From NCBI GenBank assembly GCA_903939755.1, contig CAJAII010000064.1, forward strand, positions 62,001-126,000: 64,000 nt of DNA. The letters run 5' to 3'. Origin of the DNA: an uncultured Flavobacteriales bacterium. GTDB taxonomy: Bacteria; Bacteroidota; Bacteroidia; Flavobacteriales_D; Crocinitomicaceae. Both the position numbers and the translations under genes were made by a program. This document shows positions 33,062 to 43,010 of the stretch, piece after piece (the first letter of the stretch is position 1; every line of letters begins with the position of its first letter). The notes under the pieces are model-generated. The model was not told where the DNA came from, searched no databases, and saw only the letters and a list, made by a program, of their open reading frames with translations.

Positions 33062-35899
33062 TTAAATTACTGCGAATTTGAGTTGGCCTACCTTCCCGTT
33101 TTTTGACGTTCGCAAATAATAAATCCCGGCATTAACGACAGGTAATTGAATCGTTACCGTCGTTGTATTGGCTTTTGTAAGAAGAATCAATTTACCATTC
33201 AAGTCATAAATCTCGATAGCTTGATTTAGATCCATCCCACTAATATCAAAACTTCCATTATTTGGATTAGGTTGTACTTTCACTCCTTGATAACTCAAGT
33301 TATCAATTGAAGCACATGCCTCCACAGTTACCGCTAATACCGCTTGTCCAATACATCCATTGACGTCTGTGAAACTTGCTGTTAAATTAAATTGACCAAT
33401 TCCTGATACAGATGGATCAAATGTGTTTCCAACAACCCCTGTTCCTGATAATATTGCTCCTAAAGGGCTTAGCGTCAATGAAATGGGAGAGTCGTTTACA
33501 CAAAAAATAGTGTCTAGAACGCTAGATGCAATAGAAACTACCGGACTCGCAAGAACGGTAATTTGTACACTTGTAGAACTTGAACCTAATGAATTACTAA
33601 CTGATAAGGTCACAGTATAAGTGCCCGGTGCGGTATAAATATGACTAGGGTTTTGCGAATTCGAATTAGTCATGTCGCCAAAATCCCATGCCCATGTGGT
33701 TGGTAAATTCGTGCTTAAATCATTAAATGTTATTGACGCAGCTTGACAAATTGTGTTTGATGCGGGAGAGAAAGACGCTACAGGTAAAGCTGGTGGAGCA
33801 TTCAAATTATACATAATCTTGAAGTCATCAAAATAAAAGCCATCAGCATTCGTGCCCCCGTCAGATTTAAGGATAAAGCGAACTTTAATTGTTTGTCCTA
33901 AGTAATCACTCAAATTAATTTCTTCCATTACCCATGAAGACTGCGTGCCTTCATATACGGGAAGATTATTCGGTTGAACGCTCCCATTGGCATTTGTTCC
34001 AGGAACGGTGTAATTACCACATTGACCAATCCAGGTCGTTCCGCCATCAATTGAAACTTGAAATTGCGTGTAATCATAGTCGGTCTCTAAAGCCCATTTA
34101 GCATAAAAAGAAATCATTGCATCCGAAGCATTCGTTAAATCAATTGAAGGGACGTAAGTATACGTTTTTGTTGTATTGCTAGTGTAATTTCCCGTTGGGG
34201 TGTCCGTAAACGATTTGGAAGGAGAAACAAAAGTAGACCCGGTTGTAGACCAATTACCCGTCCAATTCGTCACAGCTGTGGCATTTTCAATCGCTTGAAC
34301 TGTTAGTGCGCCATACGTTTTTGTGATGGTGTCATTTTTAACCCATAATCCATTATCCGTTTTTAATATATATTTTATTACATCCCCAAATTGAATAGTT
34401 GGATTTAAACTATAGGAAATTGCACCAGCAGACGTTTGTGAAATAGCAAGGTTGTAAATTACCGGACTACCCACACTTACTACATTAACAAGTGGTTGAA
34501 TCGATACTGTAACTGGTCCAGCCTCCCGACCAAGTCTTTTAGCAGAATGATTAAAATTACCCGATAAGGTAGCCACCATAGATGGATCAGTATCTTTTGC
34601 AATGAGATAATTACGTGACAAATGTGCCAAAATTAAATTGGGGAATACCATTTCTTGACAGGTTGGAATAATTTGCACTTGCGGTTGCCAAAATGCAGTT
34701 CCTATTTCTGGCGTATTGGCATATATGGTATCTTTTTGCCCTACACCAATATCAACTTTATACATATAATCATCTGAATCACCTGAAGCGGGATATAAGG
34801 CAGAACTTTTCTGTGCTGTATAGCCATTATGTTCCACCATATGATTGGTGTAATCCTGAAAATAATTATGGTGAGGGGCAAATTCAGCCGTTGTTGTACC
34901 TATAGGAAACAAGATTTCTTGCGCATAGGTATGCGCATTAAAAGCCATGGTAAAATCATTATTTTGAACCAACCAACGAATCGCTTGAATTTCCGGCTCA
35001 GAAAATGGAGCTGTTCCACAATACGTATCATTACTTGTGGTAAAACTTGTTCCCGTCGTACCCCAACCGTACGAATAATTTCTGTTTAAGTCAACGCCAT
35101 ATACTCCACCACCGTTATTCCTTCTGTTTTTCCGCCACATTCCACCACCATTTGGATTGGTCGATTCGTTATATAAATACCCATCAGGATTAATACATGG
35201 TACAAAATACATTTGGGTATTATTTACAAGGTAGGTTACTTCTGGATTGGTATTGTAATTTTCCAAAAGGTACCACATATAAAAAATTGTTTCCATAAGA
35301 CTCATAGGTTCGCGGGCATGATGAATAGCCGTATATAAAACCTTAGGTTCATTTTCATTTATTGCTGGGTTATCTGAAATTCTAACATGATAAATGGGGC
35401 GATTTTCTCTTGACAAGAAGGTCGATATTTGTGTTTTAGGGGTGATAATTGATGGATACTGAGCCGCCATTGCATCTAATTCAGCCAACATGGCATTGTA
35501 TGTTAAGTACCCCCCCATTGTGCCCAGATTAAAATTGGATGGCGTAGATGGGGTAAAATTACTAGCGCTTGAACCTGCTGTAGAACCAGAGCAGGTAGCG
35601 TTTCTCAATTCTTGTGGGGGATTTTCATCATTTAGGATAGAAACATAATAAGCTTCCACATCATTGATTAGAATTTCAAAGACGTAATCATTTTCTTGCA
35701 TTATTTCTATTTCTCGTTTAGAAAAATCTGAAATATAAAAGGTGTTTTCTTTGCGTATACCGTGATCGATGGTTACCCCATATTCTGATAGTCTATTTAA
35801 TTCAAAATCAGTAGCAAAAACCTTTACTCTGCTGTAATTTTGAGAAAATGAAAAGTGAGCGAAATAAAATAAAAACAGGAAAAATAGAGTTGATTTCAT
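33062..35899 (-). CDS. Secreted M14 zinc carboxypeptidase with T9SS sorting domain
   Basis: The ATG at 35899 gives a signal peptide (MKSTLFFLFLFYFAHFSFSQ); the longer open frame to 36001 is discarded. The 945-aa product has an N-terminal pro-region, a peptidase M14 domain (about 130-460) with the zinc ligands HHAREP (about 193-198) and NAHTYAQEI, RNYSYGWG for substrate binding and TPEIGTAFW with the catalytic Glu, then a MAM/immune-inhibitor-A-like domain (about 565-700, SFYAKWALETDYDYTQFQVS, DGFYFDDFKIM), a PKD domain (about 705-790, TWAWDFGDM, HIYTAPGTYTVTLSVSN), and a type A sorting domain (VQPNPNNGSFDI, AGIYYLRTSKNGK). It is expected to remove C-terminal residues from external peptides on the cell surface. 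Monocistronic by context. Confidence 0.93.
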   Translation of the reverse strand: MKSTLFFLFLFYFAHFSFSQNYSRVKVFATDFELNRLSEYGVTIDHGIRKENTFYISDFSKREIEIMQENDYVFEILINDVEAYYVSILNDENPPQELRNATCSGSTAGSSASNFTPSTPSNFNLGTMGGYLTYNAMLAELDAMAAQYPSIITPKTQISTFLSRENRPIYHVRISDNPAINENEPKVLYTAIHHAREPMSLMETIFYMWYLLENYNTNPEVTYLVNNTQMYFVPCINPDGYLYNESTNPNGGGMWRKNRRNNGGGVYGVDLNRNYSYGWGTTGTSFTTSNDTYCGTAPFSEPEIQAIRWLVQNNDFTMAFNAHTYAQEILFPIGTTTAEFAPHHNYFQDYTNHMVEHNGYTAQKSSALYPASGDSDDYMYKVDIGVGQKDTIYANTPEIGTAFWQPQVQIIPTCQEMVFPNLILAHLSRNYLIAKDTDPSMVATLSGNFNHSAKRLGREAGPVTVSIQPLVNVVSVGSPVIYNLAISQTSAGAISYSLNPTIQFGDVIKYILKTDNGLWVKNDTITKTYGALTVQAIENATAVTNWTGNWSTTGSTFVSPSKSFTDTPTGNYTSNTTKTYTYVPSIDLTNASDAMISFYAKWALETDYDYTQFQVSIDGGTTWIGQCGNYTVPGTNANGSVQPNNLPVYEGTQSSWVMEEINLSDYLGQTIKVRFILKSDGGTNADGFYFDDFKIMYNLNAPPALPVASFSPASNTICQAASITFNDLSTNLPTTWAWDFGDMTNSNSQNPSHIYTAPGTYTVTLSVSNSLGSSSTSVQITVLASPVVSIASSVLDTIFCVNDSPISLTLSPLGAILSGTGVVGNTFDPSVSGIGQFNLTASFTDVNGCIGQAVLAVTVEACASIDNLSYQGVKVQPNPNNGSFDISGMDLNQAIEIYDLNGKLILLTKANTTTVTIQLPVVNAGIYYLRTSKNGKVGQLKFAVI

Positions 35900-35919
35900 A
35901 GTAACTATTTTTTTTTGAA

Positions 35920-35947
35920 CAAAATAACAAAAAAAAAAGCGTTTCAA
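35920..35947 (-). promoter_or_regulatory. Candidate promoter for the carboxypeptidase gene
   Basis: Reading leftward, TTG (35947-35945) is followed after 18 bases by TATTTTG (35926-35920), one base short of TAnnTTTG. The start codon at 35899 is 20 bases further. The spacer contains a run of ten T. Confidence 0.4.
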
Positions 35948-36088
35948 GACTATCATTTGTTTGTATCCAACAAAAATTAAAGAAGAATAAAAAGAAAACA
36001 AACAATCCCTTTTTTGAGCAACTAAATTGCTAAAAACAAGTTATATTAATTGCTAAAATTAACTTATCGCTGTAAATTAGCCATTCAC

Positions 36089-39000
36089 TTGAAATATATT
36101 ATTTATATATCGTTGTTATTTTTTCAAACATGGGCAAATGCCCAAGATGTTTGGATGACGCCTAACTTAGGACAGTGGGACGATCGGATAACCTACAGCG
36201 TGGATATCAACCAAGGTAAACTATACATTGAAAAGACAGCGCTTACATATTACCTAAGTAATGCCATGGCACATGCTCATGATGAAAGCAAAGAACATGA
36301 AACTACTGAAAAACTAAAGGTTCACGCCATACAACAAAAATTCATCGGTGCTAATTCCAATGCAAAAATCTCCTCCAAAGATTCAAGTAAGCATTATGCT
36401 AATTATTTTATTGGGAACGATCCGTCAAAATGGAAATCAAATATCCATAGTGTTTCACATGTAGAATTAACCGACTTCTACCCATTAATCGATTTACTAT
36501 ATTCCACCAAAAATGGTGCGCTTTCCTATAATTTTGAAATCAGTCCTTCAGGTGACCCATCAAAGATTCAATTTAAAATTGATGGGGCTGATAAATTTCA
36601 CATAGCTGAAAATGGCGCATTAATAATCAGGCATACATTTGGAGAAATTATTCAAAGTGCGCCTAAAGCGTGGACGATGGATGAAAATGGGAAGCGGACA
36701 GATGTGCCTATTTCGTTTAGTATAAGCAATGACATTTGCTTTTTTATATTCCCAGAAGGGTATGACAAATCACAAACACTTTTCATCGATCCAAGTTTAA
36801 CCTTTTCTACATTTACAGGATCAACAGCTGATAATTGGGGCTTTACAGCAACACCAGACATAGCGGGAAATTTATTTGGAGGCGGAATTGTTTTTGGAGT
36901 TGGCTATCCTGTAAGTATTGGCGCATATGACGCTTCCTTTAATTCAGGCACAGGGACATTTCCAATGGACATAGGTATTACCAAATTTAATGCAAGTGGA
37001 AGCAATTTATTATTTTCCACCTATTTAGGAGGTAGTGGAAATGAAACCCCTCATAGTATGATCGCGAGTAGCAACGGAGAGCTGTACCTTTATGGCGCTA
37101 CCTCATCCACTAATTTTCCGATGGCAGGGGCGAGCTACGACAACAGTTTTAATGGTGGGCCTTATGTAATTGAAAATTCACTTGAATTTAACGGGTCTGA
37201 TATTTATGTGGCTAGAATTAGTGCAAATGGCACGAGTCTTTTAGCTTCCACTTATGTAGGAGGAAGTAGTATTGATGGATTAAGCACCAATAGCTTACAC
37301 TATAATTATGGGGATCAATTTAGAGGTGAAATAATTCTAGATAACAATGGAAATGTTTATGTTTCTAGTACGAGTGAATCCCAAAATTTTCCCACAGTCA
37401 TTGCGAACAGTAGTCTGTTTGGAACTCAAGACGCCGTTATTTTTAAACTAAATAGCACCTTAAGCAGTATGGTCTGGAGTCGCTATTTCGGAGGATTCGG
37501 ACTTGAAACTGGAAATTCTCTTGATTTTGGAACAAACAACATTTTGTATGTTGCCGGTGGGACGACCTCAACCTCCCTATCTATTAATTCAGGTAATGAC
37601 CTAACTTTTAATGGGGGCATGAGTGACGGCTACGTAGTAAGTCTAAATGCTGGTTCGGGAGCAATAATTGCTGGATCATATATGGGATTAAATGAATACG
37701 ACCAAGCGTATTTTGTTAGGGTGGACATCCTAAATAACGTGTATGTTTACGGACAAACAGAATCTCCTTGGGCGATAACGCCAGGATGTTACAACATCCC
37801 TAATTCTGGGCAATTTATACGGAAATATAGTCCGGATTTAACCACTATAGCATGGACAACAATGATTGGGGCTGGATCGGGGCATGTGGAAATATCCCCC
37901 ACCGCTTTTTTAATTTCTGATTGTTTTGATATTTACATATCCGGTTGGGGTGGCGTATTAAACGCTAATCCCTCCGTTAGTCAAGCCAGTTTTTCTTCCT
38001 CCAATGGATTTCAATGCACCCCAAATGGGTTTCAATTAACAACGAATGGTAATAATTTTTACTTAGCCGTTATGAGTCAAGATGCAGCAACTTTAAAGTA
38101 TGCGACCTTTATGGGTGGACAAACGGGAAGTTCAAACCACGTAGATGGTGGAACGAGTCGTTTTGATAAATCAGGCCGAATATACCATGCTGTTTGCGGC
38201 GCTTGTGGGGGGAATAATTTTGGTTTTACCAGCACCCCAGGCGCATGGTCAACTCAAAACCCGAGTTCAAATTGCAACTTAGCCTGCTTCAAATTTGATC
38301 TCAGTGCTATTGATGCCATTATTTCACAGCCTGCACCATACATTTGTATACCACAGCCAGTTCTTTTTAATAATTTAAGTCAAAATGGGAATACCTATGA
38401 ATGGAATTTCGGTGATGGGACCTCTTCAACAATAGCCCAACCAAGTCATTTATACCCAAGCGCAGGAACCTATATCGTCCAGTTAATTGTTTCAGATTCA
38501 ATTGAATGTTACACACCAGACACCGCATACGTCACGATCTTAATTGGAGATTTCCAAGGAGGTGTCTCGCTTCCAACTAGCCCAATTTGTCCTGGGGAAT
38601 CTTACCAACTGGATGCATTTGGTGGAAGTACTTATAGCTGGTCTCCCGCCAATGTATTGAATAATCCAACAATTGCCAATCCAATCGCAACGATTTCAGC
38701 CAATACCTTATTTACAGTAATAATAAGTGACAGCTGTGGGTCCGACACCTTACAAGTTAACTTGACAATTTTTCCAAATTCATTATCTATATCAAATGAT
38801 ACAAGCATTTGCATTGGTGAAAGTGTCTCGCTTATTGCGAATGGAACAGGATCCATTGTATGGACACCACCACTCTTTTTAAATAATAATTTAATCTTCA
38901 ACCCCATTTCGACACCAGATACATCCACCACCTATGTGGCAACATTAACAAGTATTGATGGCTGCGTACTTTCAGACACGATGAACATTAACGTCTACTA

Positions 39001-39958
39001 CAATCCGCCAACATCTACTCTCTTGGATTCCCTACAACTTTGCCAAGGGACGGGCGCCAATATCACAATCAGTGGGGCGACGAGTTATTTTTGGTATCCC
39101 AATAACAATATCAATCCAACCAATACCAGCAGTGTTTTTATAAATCCAATTAGCAACCAATATTATTATTGTGATTTAACAAATGTTTGCGGAACAATCA
39201 CTGATTCTATCTACATAAACATTGTTAGCGCAAGTATTTTTGCGGGCAACGACACCATTATTTGTCCTGGCGAAGAAGCCTATTTATGGGCGAGTGGTGC
39301 TGTAAGTTACCAGTGGACACCCTTACAATATGTAATAGCATCAAGTGGCAATAATGCGATAGTAAAACCAACACAAAGCACCCAATTCCAAGTAATTGGA
39401 ACCGACCAAAACGGGTGCAAGGATACAGCTCAAGTAGAAGTGGTGGTGCACCCACAGCCCTATCTTCAAATCACCCCTAGTGTTCAAGCATTTTATGGGG
39501 ATTTGATTCAATTATCAGCAATCGCCAATCAGCCCGGTACATACATATGGAGTCCACCAGAGTTTTTATCTTGCATTAATTGCTCAAATCCCATTGCTAA
39601 TCCTGAGATGGACATAACCTATTATGTAAGTTTTGTGGATGAAAACGGATGCGAAACGGATAACTTAGTTTCCATCAGTTATGATGCCGTAATTTATGTT
39701 CCAAATACATTTATTCCTGATGGCAATGATTTAAATGAACTCTTTGGCGTTTATGGAGGAAATATTTTTTCGATGAAAATGGTTATATTTGATAGATGGG
39801 GCGAATTAATCTGCACCTTGAATTCCACCGCTGAATTTTGGGATGGAACCTACAAAGGAAATATTTGTCAAGATGGCACCTATACATGGCGCTTAATCTA
39901 TTCCGACAAACAAGATAAAAAATATGAACTCTTGGGACATGTTAATCTCATTCGATAA
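36089..39958 (+). CDS. T9SS type B secreted protein: DUF7948-like, SBBP-type repeats, PKD, gliding-motility C-domain
   Basis: No ATG precedes the signal peptide, so a TTG start is needed; the TTG at 36089 gives MKYIIYISLLFFQTWANAQ, while the TTG at 36050 would add 13 residues. The product is 1289 aa. The N-terminus (about 20-240) begins WMTPNLGQWDDRITYSVD and contains SKWKSNIHSV and DLLYSTKNGALSYNFEI, as in DUF7948. Propeller-like repeats follow (about 250-720): LLFSTYLGGSGNET, LLASTYVGGSSIDG, MVWSRYFGGFGLETG, LKYATFMGGQTG. Then a PKD domain (YEWNFGDGTSSTIAQPSHLY) and Ig-like SprB-type modules. The end is a CHU_C gliding-motility domain: VPNTFIPDGNDLNELFG, MKMVIFDRWGELI, WDGTYKGNICQDGTYTWRL. 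Probably surface-attached through T9SS, with an adhesion role likely but not shown. Confidence 0.88.
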   Translation: MKYIIYISLLFFQTWANAQDVWMTPNLGQWDDRITYSVDINQGKLYIEKTALTYYLSNAMAHAHDESKEHETTEKLKVHAIQQKFIGANSNAKISSKDSSKHYANYFIGNDPSKWKSNIHSVSHVELTDFYPLIDLLYSTKNGALSYNFEISPSGDPSKIQFKIDGADKFHIAENGALIIRHTFGEIIQSAPKAWTMDENGKRTDVPISFSISNDICFFIFPEGYDKSQTLFIDPSLTFSTFTGSTADNWGFTATPDIAGNLFGGGIVFGVGYPVSIGAYDASFNSGTGTFPMDIGITKFNASGSNLLFSTYLGGSGNETPHSMIASSNGELYLYGATSSTNFPMAGASYDNSFNGGPYVIENSLEFNGSDIYVARISANGTSLLASTYVGGSSIDGLSTNSLHYNYGDQFRGEIILDNNGNVYVSSTSESQNFPTVIANSSLFGTQDAVIFKLNSTLSSMVWSRYFGGFGLETGNSLDFGTNNILYVAGGTTSTSLSINSGNDLTFNGGMSDGYVVSLNAGSGAIIAGSYMGLNEYDQAYFVRVDILNNVYVYGQTESPWAITPGCYNIPNSGQFIRKYSPDLTTIAWTTMIGAGSGHVEISPTAFLISDCFDIYISGWGGVLNANPSVSQASFSSSNGFQCTPNGFQLTTNGNNFYLAVMSQDAATLKYATFMGGQTGSSNHVDGGTSRFDKSGRIYHAVCGACGGNNFGFTSTPGAWSTQNPSSNCNLACFKFDLSAIDAIISQPAPYICIPQPVLFNNLSQNGNTYEWNFGDGTSSTIAQPSHLYPSAGTYIVQLIVSDSIECYTPDTAYVTILIGDFQGGVSLPTSPICPGESYQLDAFGGSTYSWSPANVLNNPTIANPIATISANTLFTVIISDSCGSDTLQVNLTIFPNSLSISNDTSICIGESVSLIANGTGSIVWTPPLFLNNNLIFNPISTPDTSTTYVATLTSIDGCVLSDTMNINVYYNPPTSTLLDSLQLCQGTGANITISGATSYFWYPNNNINPTNTSSVFINPISNQYYYCDLTNVCGTITDSIYINIVSASIFAGNDTIICPGEEAYLWASGAVSYQWTPLQYVIASSGNNAIVKPTQSTQFQVIGTDQNGCKDTAQVEVVVHPQPYLQITPSVQAFYGDLIQLSAIANQPGTYIWSPPEFLSCINCSNPIANPEMDITYYVSFVDENGCETDNLVSISYDAVIYVPNTFIPDGNDLNELFGVYGGNIFSMKMVIFDRWGELICTLNSTAEFWDGTYKGNICQDGTYTWRLIYSDKQDKKYELLGHVNLIR

Positions 39959-39979
39959 GTAGAAAGCGTATTAAATTCT

Positions 39980-39987
39980 TAAATTTG
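39980..39987 (+). promoter_or_regulatory. -7 box upstream of the MBL hydrolase gene
   Basis: TAAATTTG matches TAnnTTTG exactly and ends 8 bases before the ATG at 39996, which would make the transcript nearly leaderless. No -33 TTG at the expected distance is seen. Confidence 0.4.
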
Positions 39988-39995
39988 CTGCTACT

Positions 39996-40643
39996 ATGTC
40001 AATTAAAATAAAATCTTTCGAGTTTAATGGATTTCAAGAAAACACGTTTGTGGTTTCTGATGAAGAGAAAAATGGGATAATCATCGATCCAGGTTGCTAT
40101 TCCCAGGAAGAAGAGGAGATGTTGTCTTCTTATATTGAACAGGAACAACTAATAATCATTGCCCTATTAAATACCCATGCACACATTGATCATGTATTGG
40201 GGAATGCTTATGTCAAAGAAAAATACAAGGTAGATTATTATCTTCATAACGATGATATTAAGACGCTAAATTCCGTTGAACAATACGCCTCTTTATATGG
40301 GTTTTCGGGCTATAAAACATCGCCACAGCCAACTATTTCACTTGAACATGCCACCGAATTAATTTTGGGAAACATGCGGATAAAAGTATTGCATACCCCA
40401 GGACATTGCCCTGGGCATGTTGTTTTTTATTTCCAATCTGATGGTATTGTTATCAATGGAGATGTGCTATTTAATGGAAGTTTTGGGAGAACGGATTTAC
40501 CAGGAGGGAATTTAGAAGTCCTCAAAACCAGTATTTTTGAAACGATGTTTCGGCTGCCTGAAGACACCATTGTCTATTGTGGCCATGGCCCTTCAACAAC
40601 GATAGGAGCGGAAAAATTAAACAACTACATCCATCAATTTTAA
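39996..40643 (+). CDS. MBL-fold metallo-hydrolase (glyoxalase II-like)
   Basis: This 215-aa cytoplasmic hydrolase has the complete binuclear metal site of the metallo-beta-lactamase fold: NTHAHIDHVLGN (about 58-69) with the HxHxDH motif, HTPGHCPGHVVFY (about 132-144), GDVLFNGSFGRTDLPGG (about 152-168) with the bridging Asp, and YCGHGPST (about 192-199). Proteins of this size and pattern are often annotated hydroxyacylglutathione hydrolase, but many Bacteroidota lack glutathione, so a different thioester substrate is possible. A GT4 glycosyltransferase gene follows after 3 bases. Confidence 0.92.
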   Translation: MSIKIKSFEFNGFQENTFVVSDEEKNGIIIDPGCYSQEEEEMLSSYIEQEQLIIIALLNTHAHIDHVLGNAYVKEKYKVDYYLHNDDIKTLNSVEQYASLYGFSGYKTSPQPTISLEHATELILGNMRIKVLHTPGHCPGHVVFYFQSDGIVINGDVLFNGSFGRTDLPGGNLEVLKTSIFETMFRLPEDTIVYCGHGPSTTIGAEKLNNYIHQF

Positions 40644-40646
40644 TCC

Positions 40647-41762
40647 ATGAGAATTGGCATAAATACACGTCATCTTATTGCCAATAAAATGGAGGGGTTT
40701 GGGCACTATACCTTTGAAATAGTATCTCGATTAATTGCCTCTCATCCACAACATGAATTTATTTTATTTTTTGATCGTAAGATAGATCCTGCATTCGAAT
40801 TTGGTTCAAACGCAAAAGGTATTGTCCTTACGCCACCAACACGCCATCCATTATTATACCTTTTATGGTTTGAAATAAAATTGCCAAGAGCCATAAAAAA
40901 ACATAATATTGACCTATTTTTTTCACCAGATGGTTATTGTTCACTAAGAACATCCATTCCACAAGTCTCCGTAATTCACGACATTAATTTTGAACACAAT
41001 CCGAAAGACTTACCACTAATCATTGGTACTTATTTACGTTATTTCTTCCCGAAATTTGCAACGAAATCACAGCATATCATTACCGTTTCTGACTATTCGA
41101 AAGCAGACATTTGTAAATCTTACCAAATAGATGAAAGTAAGGTTACCGTCATTCCAAATAGTTCAAACGTGGCTTTCAAAGCGAAATCCCAAGAAGTACA
41201 AACAGCCGTAAAAGCAAAATGGACGAATGGAGTTGAATATCTATTGTTTGTTGGCTCCTTAAATCCAAGAAAAAACATCCAGCGCTTGCTAAATGCCTTC
41301 GAAATCGTGGCCAAGAATCATAAAGAAATTGTTCTCCTAATCGTTGGGACAAAAATGTGGCGGTCGAATCAGTTAAGCATACCAGCCTCCATACAAGATC
41401 GCGTCATTTTCACTGGGCACCTACCTTTGGAGGAGCTTGTAGATATTACGGCAAGTGCATTCGCATTAACATACGTTCCATATTTTGAAGGTTTTGGAAT
41501 ACCATTGGTGGAGGCTATGAAATGTGGGACACCCATATTAGCAGCGAATACCACCAGTTTACCCGAGGTGGCAGGAAATGCTGCAATATATTGCAATCCA
41601 TTTGATACGAAAGAAATAGCTGACGGAATTCAGAAATTAATTATTGATAAAAGCTTAAGAAGTGCTTTATCGATTGCTGGTATGAGCAGAGGGGAGTTAT
41701 TCTCTTGGGATGCTTCTGCACGAAAAGTATGGGAAATCTTAGAGGAGAATCACACAAAATAG
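40647..41762 (+). CDS. GT4-family glycosyltransferase
   Basis: This 371-aa protein is a retaining glycosyltransferase of the GT-B fold. The N-terminal half starts RIGINTRHLIANKMEGFGHY with the glycine-containing acceptor loop; the C-terminal half has LLFVGSLNPRKNIQRLLNAF and the donor-site signature PYFEGFGIPLVEAMKCGTPI (E-x7-E), then TTSLPEVAGNA. There is no signal peptide; such enzymes act at the cytoplasmic side on polysaccharide or lipid-linked glycans. Three bases separate it from the MBL hydrolase, so the two are cotranscribed, and it converges on paaD with 10 bases between the stops. The sugar and acceptor are unknown. Confidence 0.92.
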   Translation: MRIGINTRHLIANKMEGFGHYTFEIVSRLIASHPQHEFILFFDRKIDPAFEFGSNAKGIVLTPPTRHPLLYLLWFEIKLPRAIKKHNIDLFFSPDGYCSLRTSIPQVSVIHDINFEHNPKDLPLIIGTYLRYFFPKFATKSQHIITVSDYSKADICKSYQIDESKVTVIPNSSNVAFKAKSQEVQTAVKAKWTNGVEYLLFVGSLNPRKNIQRLLNAFEIVAKNHKEIVLLIVGTKMWRSNQLSIPASIQDRVIFTGHLPLEELVDITASAFALTYVPYFEGFGIPLVEAMKCGTPILAANTTSLPEVAGNAAIYCNPFDTKEIADGIQKLIIDKSLRSALSIAGMSRGELFSWDASARKVWEILEENHTK

Positions 41763-41772
41763 CAACAGGTAG

Positions 41773-42261
41773 TTATTTTAAACATTTAAAATAATCAAAG
41801 GGCTCCAAACATTCCTGGCATTGGTAATGTGCTTTGCAAGCCGTGCTGCCAAACTGACTAACCATTTTTGTATTTATTGAATTGCAAAGCGGACAAGGCA
41901 CAGGTGTGGGAACCCCAAATAAAACACTTTTATCCAATTCGTTCACAGGAGGAGCAATGCCATATTCTTTTAATTTCTTACGTCCATTTTCTGATAGCCA
42001 ATCCGTTGTCCAAGCTGGAGAAAGAACAGATACTACATGAACATTATTTATTCCTATAAGTAATAAATTGGTTTTAATATCCTCTTCAATTACCCGCATT
42101 GCTGGACAACCGCTATAGGTTGGTGTAATGGTTATTTCCCATGAATGGTTTTCTAGTTGCTTAACACCCCTTACAATACCTAAATCAACAATTGATAATA
42201 CGGGAACCTCCGGATCTTTAACCGATTCCAAGCAATCATAAATTTGCTTTTCGCTTACCAT
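41773..42261 (-). CDS. paaD: Phenylacetyl-CoA epoxidase assembly protein PaaD
   Basis: This 162-aa protein has the DUF59/MIP18-like N-domain (about 1-95): LESVKDPEVPVLSIVDLGIV and TPTYSGCPAMRVIEEDI. The C-terminal zinc-ribbon-like part (about 120-160) has CPLCNS and YQCQECLEPFDYFKC. PaaD is needed for maturation of the PaaABC(E) monooxygenase, probably for metal or iron-sulfur delivery. It overlaps the end of paaC by 7 bases and is the last gene of the paaABCD operon. Confidence 0.95.
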   Translation of the reverse strand: MVSEKQIYDCLESVKDPEVPVLSIVDLGIVRGVKQLENHSWEITITPTYSGCPAMRVIEEDIKTNLLLIGINNVHVVSVLSPAWTTDWLSENGRKKLKEYGIAPPVNELDKSVLFGVPTPVPCPLCNSINTKMVSQFGSTACKAHYQCQECLEPFDYFKCLK

Positions 42262-43007
42262 TCCATATTTGGATAGGTCCGTTGCATATATTGCAATTCT
42301 GCCAATAGAAATCCCATGTGTTCAGAATGCCTTCCCACTCTACCGCCTTGAAATTGCCAATTATTGCTTGGGATTTCCAGCTTTGCTAGTTGCAGAATAT
42401 GATCAACCTGTTCTTTCCAAATTCCTTTAAGATGAACCAAGTCAGGTATTACCTTATTTTCTATTAAATAGCGATCTACTTCATCCTCAAAAAATAATTC
42501 GTCGGTATAACGCCAAAGAGTATTGAGTGATTCTTGCATTTTAAGATGCGATTCTTCCGTCCCATCTCCTAACCTAATCACCCATTCGGAAGAATGCTTT
42601 AAATGATATTTCGTTTCTTTTAATGATTTTTCTGCAATAGCCGCTAATTGTTTATCGGACGAAAATTGCAATGAATCGAATAGGATTTTTCGGAATGCAT
42701 CAAAGAAAAACTGCCTAAGCATCGTGTCACCAAAATGCCCATTCACCTGCTCAACTAAAAGGCAATTAACGTATTCCTTTTCGAGCCTCAAAAATGCAAA
42801 ATCGTCTCCGCTTCTACCTTTTCCCTCTAATTCTCCAGCATAATTTAGCAAACTTGTTGCTTGTCCAATTAAATCAAGGGAGATATTAGTAAGCGCAATA
42901 TCTTCCTCTAGAATTGGTCCATGACCGCACCACTCGGCTAATCGTTGTCCGAGAATAAGGCTATCGTCACCTAACCTCAATACATATTTTAATAGATGCT
43001 CTTTCAT
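42255..43007 (-). CDS. paaC: Phenylacetyl-CoA epoxidase structural subunit PaaC
   Basis: This 250-aa ferritin-like helical protein lacks the di-iron ligand pattern of PaaA but keeps the PaaC segments RLGDDSLILGQRLAEWCGHG (about 11-30), DIALTNISLDLIGQA (about 36-50), KETKYHLKHSSEWVIRLGDG (about 131-150) and GRHSEHMGFLLAE (about 227-239). It pairs with PaaA as the scaffold subunit of the multicomponent epoxidase. It is 3 bases behind paaB and overlaps paaD. Confidence 0.95.
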   Translation of the reverse strand: MKEHLLKYVLRLGDDSLILGQRLAEWCGHGPILEEDIALTNISLDLIGQATSLLNYAGELEGKGRSGDDFAFLRLEKEYVNCLLVEQVNGHFGDTMLRQFFFDAFRKILFDSLQFSSDKQLAAIAEKSLKETKYHLKHSSEWVIRLGDGTEESHLKMQESLNTLWRYTDELFFEDEVDRYLIENKVIPDLVHLKGIWKEQVDHILQLAKLEIPSNNWQFQGGRVGRHSEHMGFLLAELQYMQRTYPNMEW

Positions 43008-43010
43008 AAA

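Noticed and set aside
33062-36001. Longer N-terminus for the carboxypeptidase (start at 36001)
   Set aside because: It would place 34 residues before a complete signal peptide; the ATG at 35899 is the better start.
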